This document shows positions 45,787 to 45,953 of a stretch of DNA of 45,953 bases, in pieces. How positions within the stretch are numbered: the stretch's first letter is position 1; every line of letters begins with the position of its first letter. The DNA is from a virus. Both the position numbers and the translations under genes were made by a program. Under the pieces are notes generated by a model, which was given only the letters and a program-made list of their open reading frames with translations, ran no database searches and was not told the DNA's origin. The DNA is taken from positions 1-45,953 of the IMG/VR virus record IMGVR_UViG_3300047564_003030; one strand, 5' to 3'.

Positions 45787-45953
45787 TATGGTAACTCCTT
45801 AATAAAGTCTTTTGCCTGTTCTGCGGTCATGGTATTGCCGTCTGCATCCTCCAACTGCGCCTTGTCTTCGAGGATGGCGGTCTTGAAGTTAGCGTAGTCT
45901 GTGTTGGCTGGGTCAAATGGGATACTTGCCCCGTCTAAAGACCTTTTAACAAT
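45786..45953 (-). CDS. Small fibre-cassette protein, paralogue B (cut by window end)
   Basis: 55 residues of the C-terminal part are present: SIPFDPANTDYANFK, DADGN, EQAKDFIKELP. It is a paralogue of the gene at 42428. The start lies beyond the window. TAATG overlap with the gene at 45295. Confidence 0.7.
   Translation of the reverse strand: MVKRSLDGASIPFDPANTDYANFKTAILEDKAQLEDADGNTMTAEQAKDFIKELP

Noticed and set aside
1-45953. Single-subunit phage RNA polymerase to explain the promoter element
   Set aside because: No protein in the window has polymerase motifs of that family. One could lie outside the window, so it remains an alternative to the split sigma idea but is unsupported here.
1-45953. 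CRISPR arrays, insertion sequences, integrase or attachment sites
   Set aside because: No regularly spaced repeats, transposase or recombinase motifs were seen on either strand.

Overview
The window is a contiguous piece of a tailed double-stranded DNA phage genome (Caudoviricetes). Its virion genes resemble short-tailed, podovirus-type modules. There are no rRNA genes, canonical tRNAs, insertion sequences, CRISPR arrays, integrase or recognisable lysogeny repressor. Coding density is very high, with chains of ATGA or TAATG start/stop overlaps and many genes of 30-100 codons. The host cannot be named from the sequence. A freshwater or marine bacterium that can supply adenosylcobalamin is a reasonable inference, because the phage carries a B12-dependent ribonucleotide reductase.

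Layout: everything from 1 to 22966 reads rightward and everything from 22967 to 45953 reads leftward, and the two blocks meet stop codon to stop codon with no gap. Region 1 (1-5909) is an early-type block of about 25 tiny genes behind host-like TATAAT boxes. It contains a papain-like protein and a sigma factor that has regions 2 and 3 but no region 4. Region 2 (5800-6046) is a gene-poor stretch with two 17-bp palindromes, an AT tract and tandem GC-rich 9-mers, and is a candidate replication origin. Region 3 (6047-22966) is the DNA metabolism block: primase-helicase, VRR-NUC nuclease, HNH nucleases, SNF2 helicase, a sigma region 4-like protein, DUF3310, a terminase small subunit-like protein, a DUF2800 nuclease, a DUF2815 ssDNA-binding protein, rubrerythrin, monomeric class II ribonucleotide reductase and a family A DNA polymerase. 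Region 4 (22967-38083, minus strand) holds adaptor, nozzle, fibre and ejection genes and ends in a putative ADP-ribosyltransferase. Region 5 (38138-40173) holds lysis genes. Region 6 (40191-45953) holds two 2-oxoglutarate/Fe(II) oxygenase-like genes and a tail-fibre/adhesin cassette cut by the window end. Large terminase, portal and major capsid genes are not in the window.

The strongest non-gene signal is a 12-bp element, TTTGCATTAGTA, with nine copies: eight exact, and one with only its first base changed. All nine face the direction of transcription: six on the plus arm (6016, 12771, 14570, 16188, 17889, 20997) and three on the minus arm (31640, 38115, 38697). Each stands just upstream of a gene or operon, and none lies in the early block. 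I read it as a phage-specific promoter. The phage has a sigma region 2/3 protein at 4557 and a separate sigma region 4-like protein at 12792, the second immediately behind a copy of the element. A two-part phage sigma system driving this regulon is the main hypothesis offered here.

Other unusual points are two related three-way-junction RNAs that both begin CAATGG and end in a tRNA-like ACCA (14968-15049 and 15676-15728), a phage rubrerythrin beside a B12-dependent reductase, an HNH gene whose reading frame runs 488 bases into the SNF2 helicase gene, and a recurrent KKGG peptide motif spread over several virion proteins.
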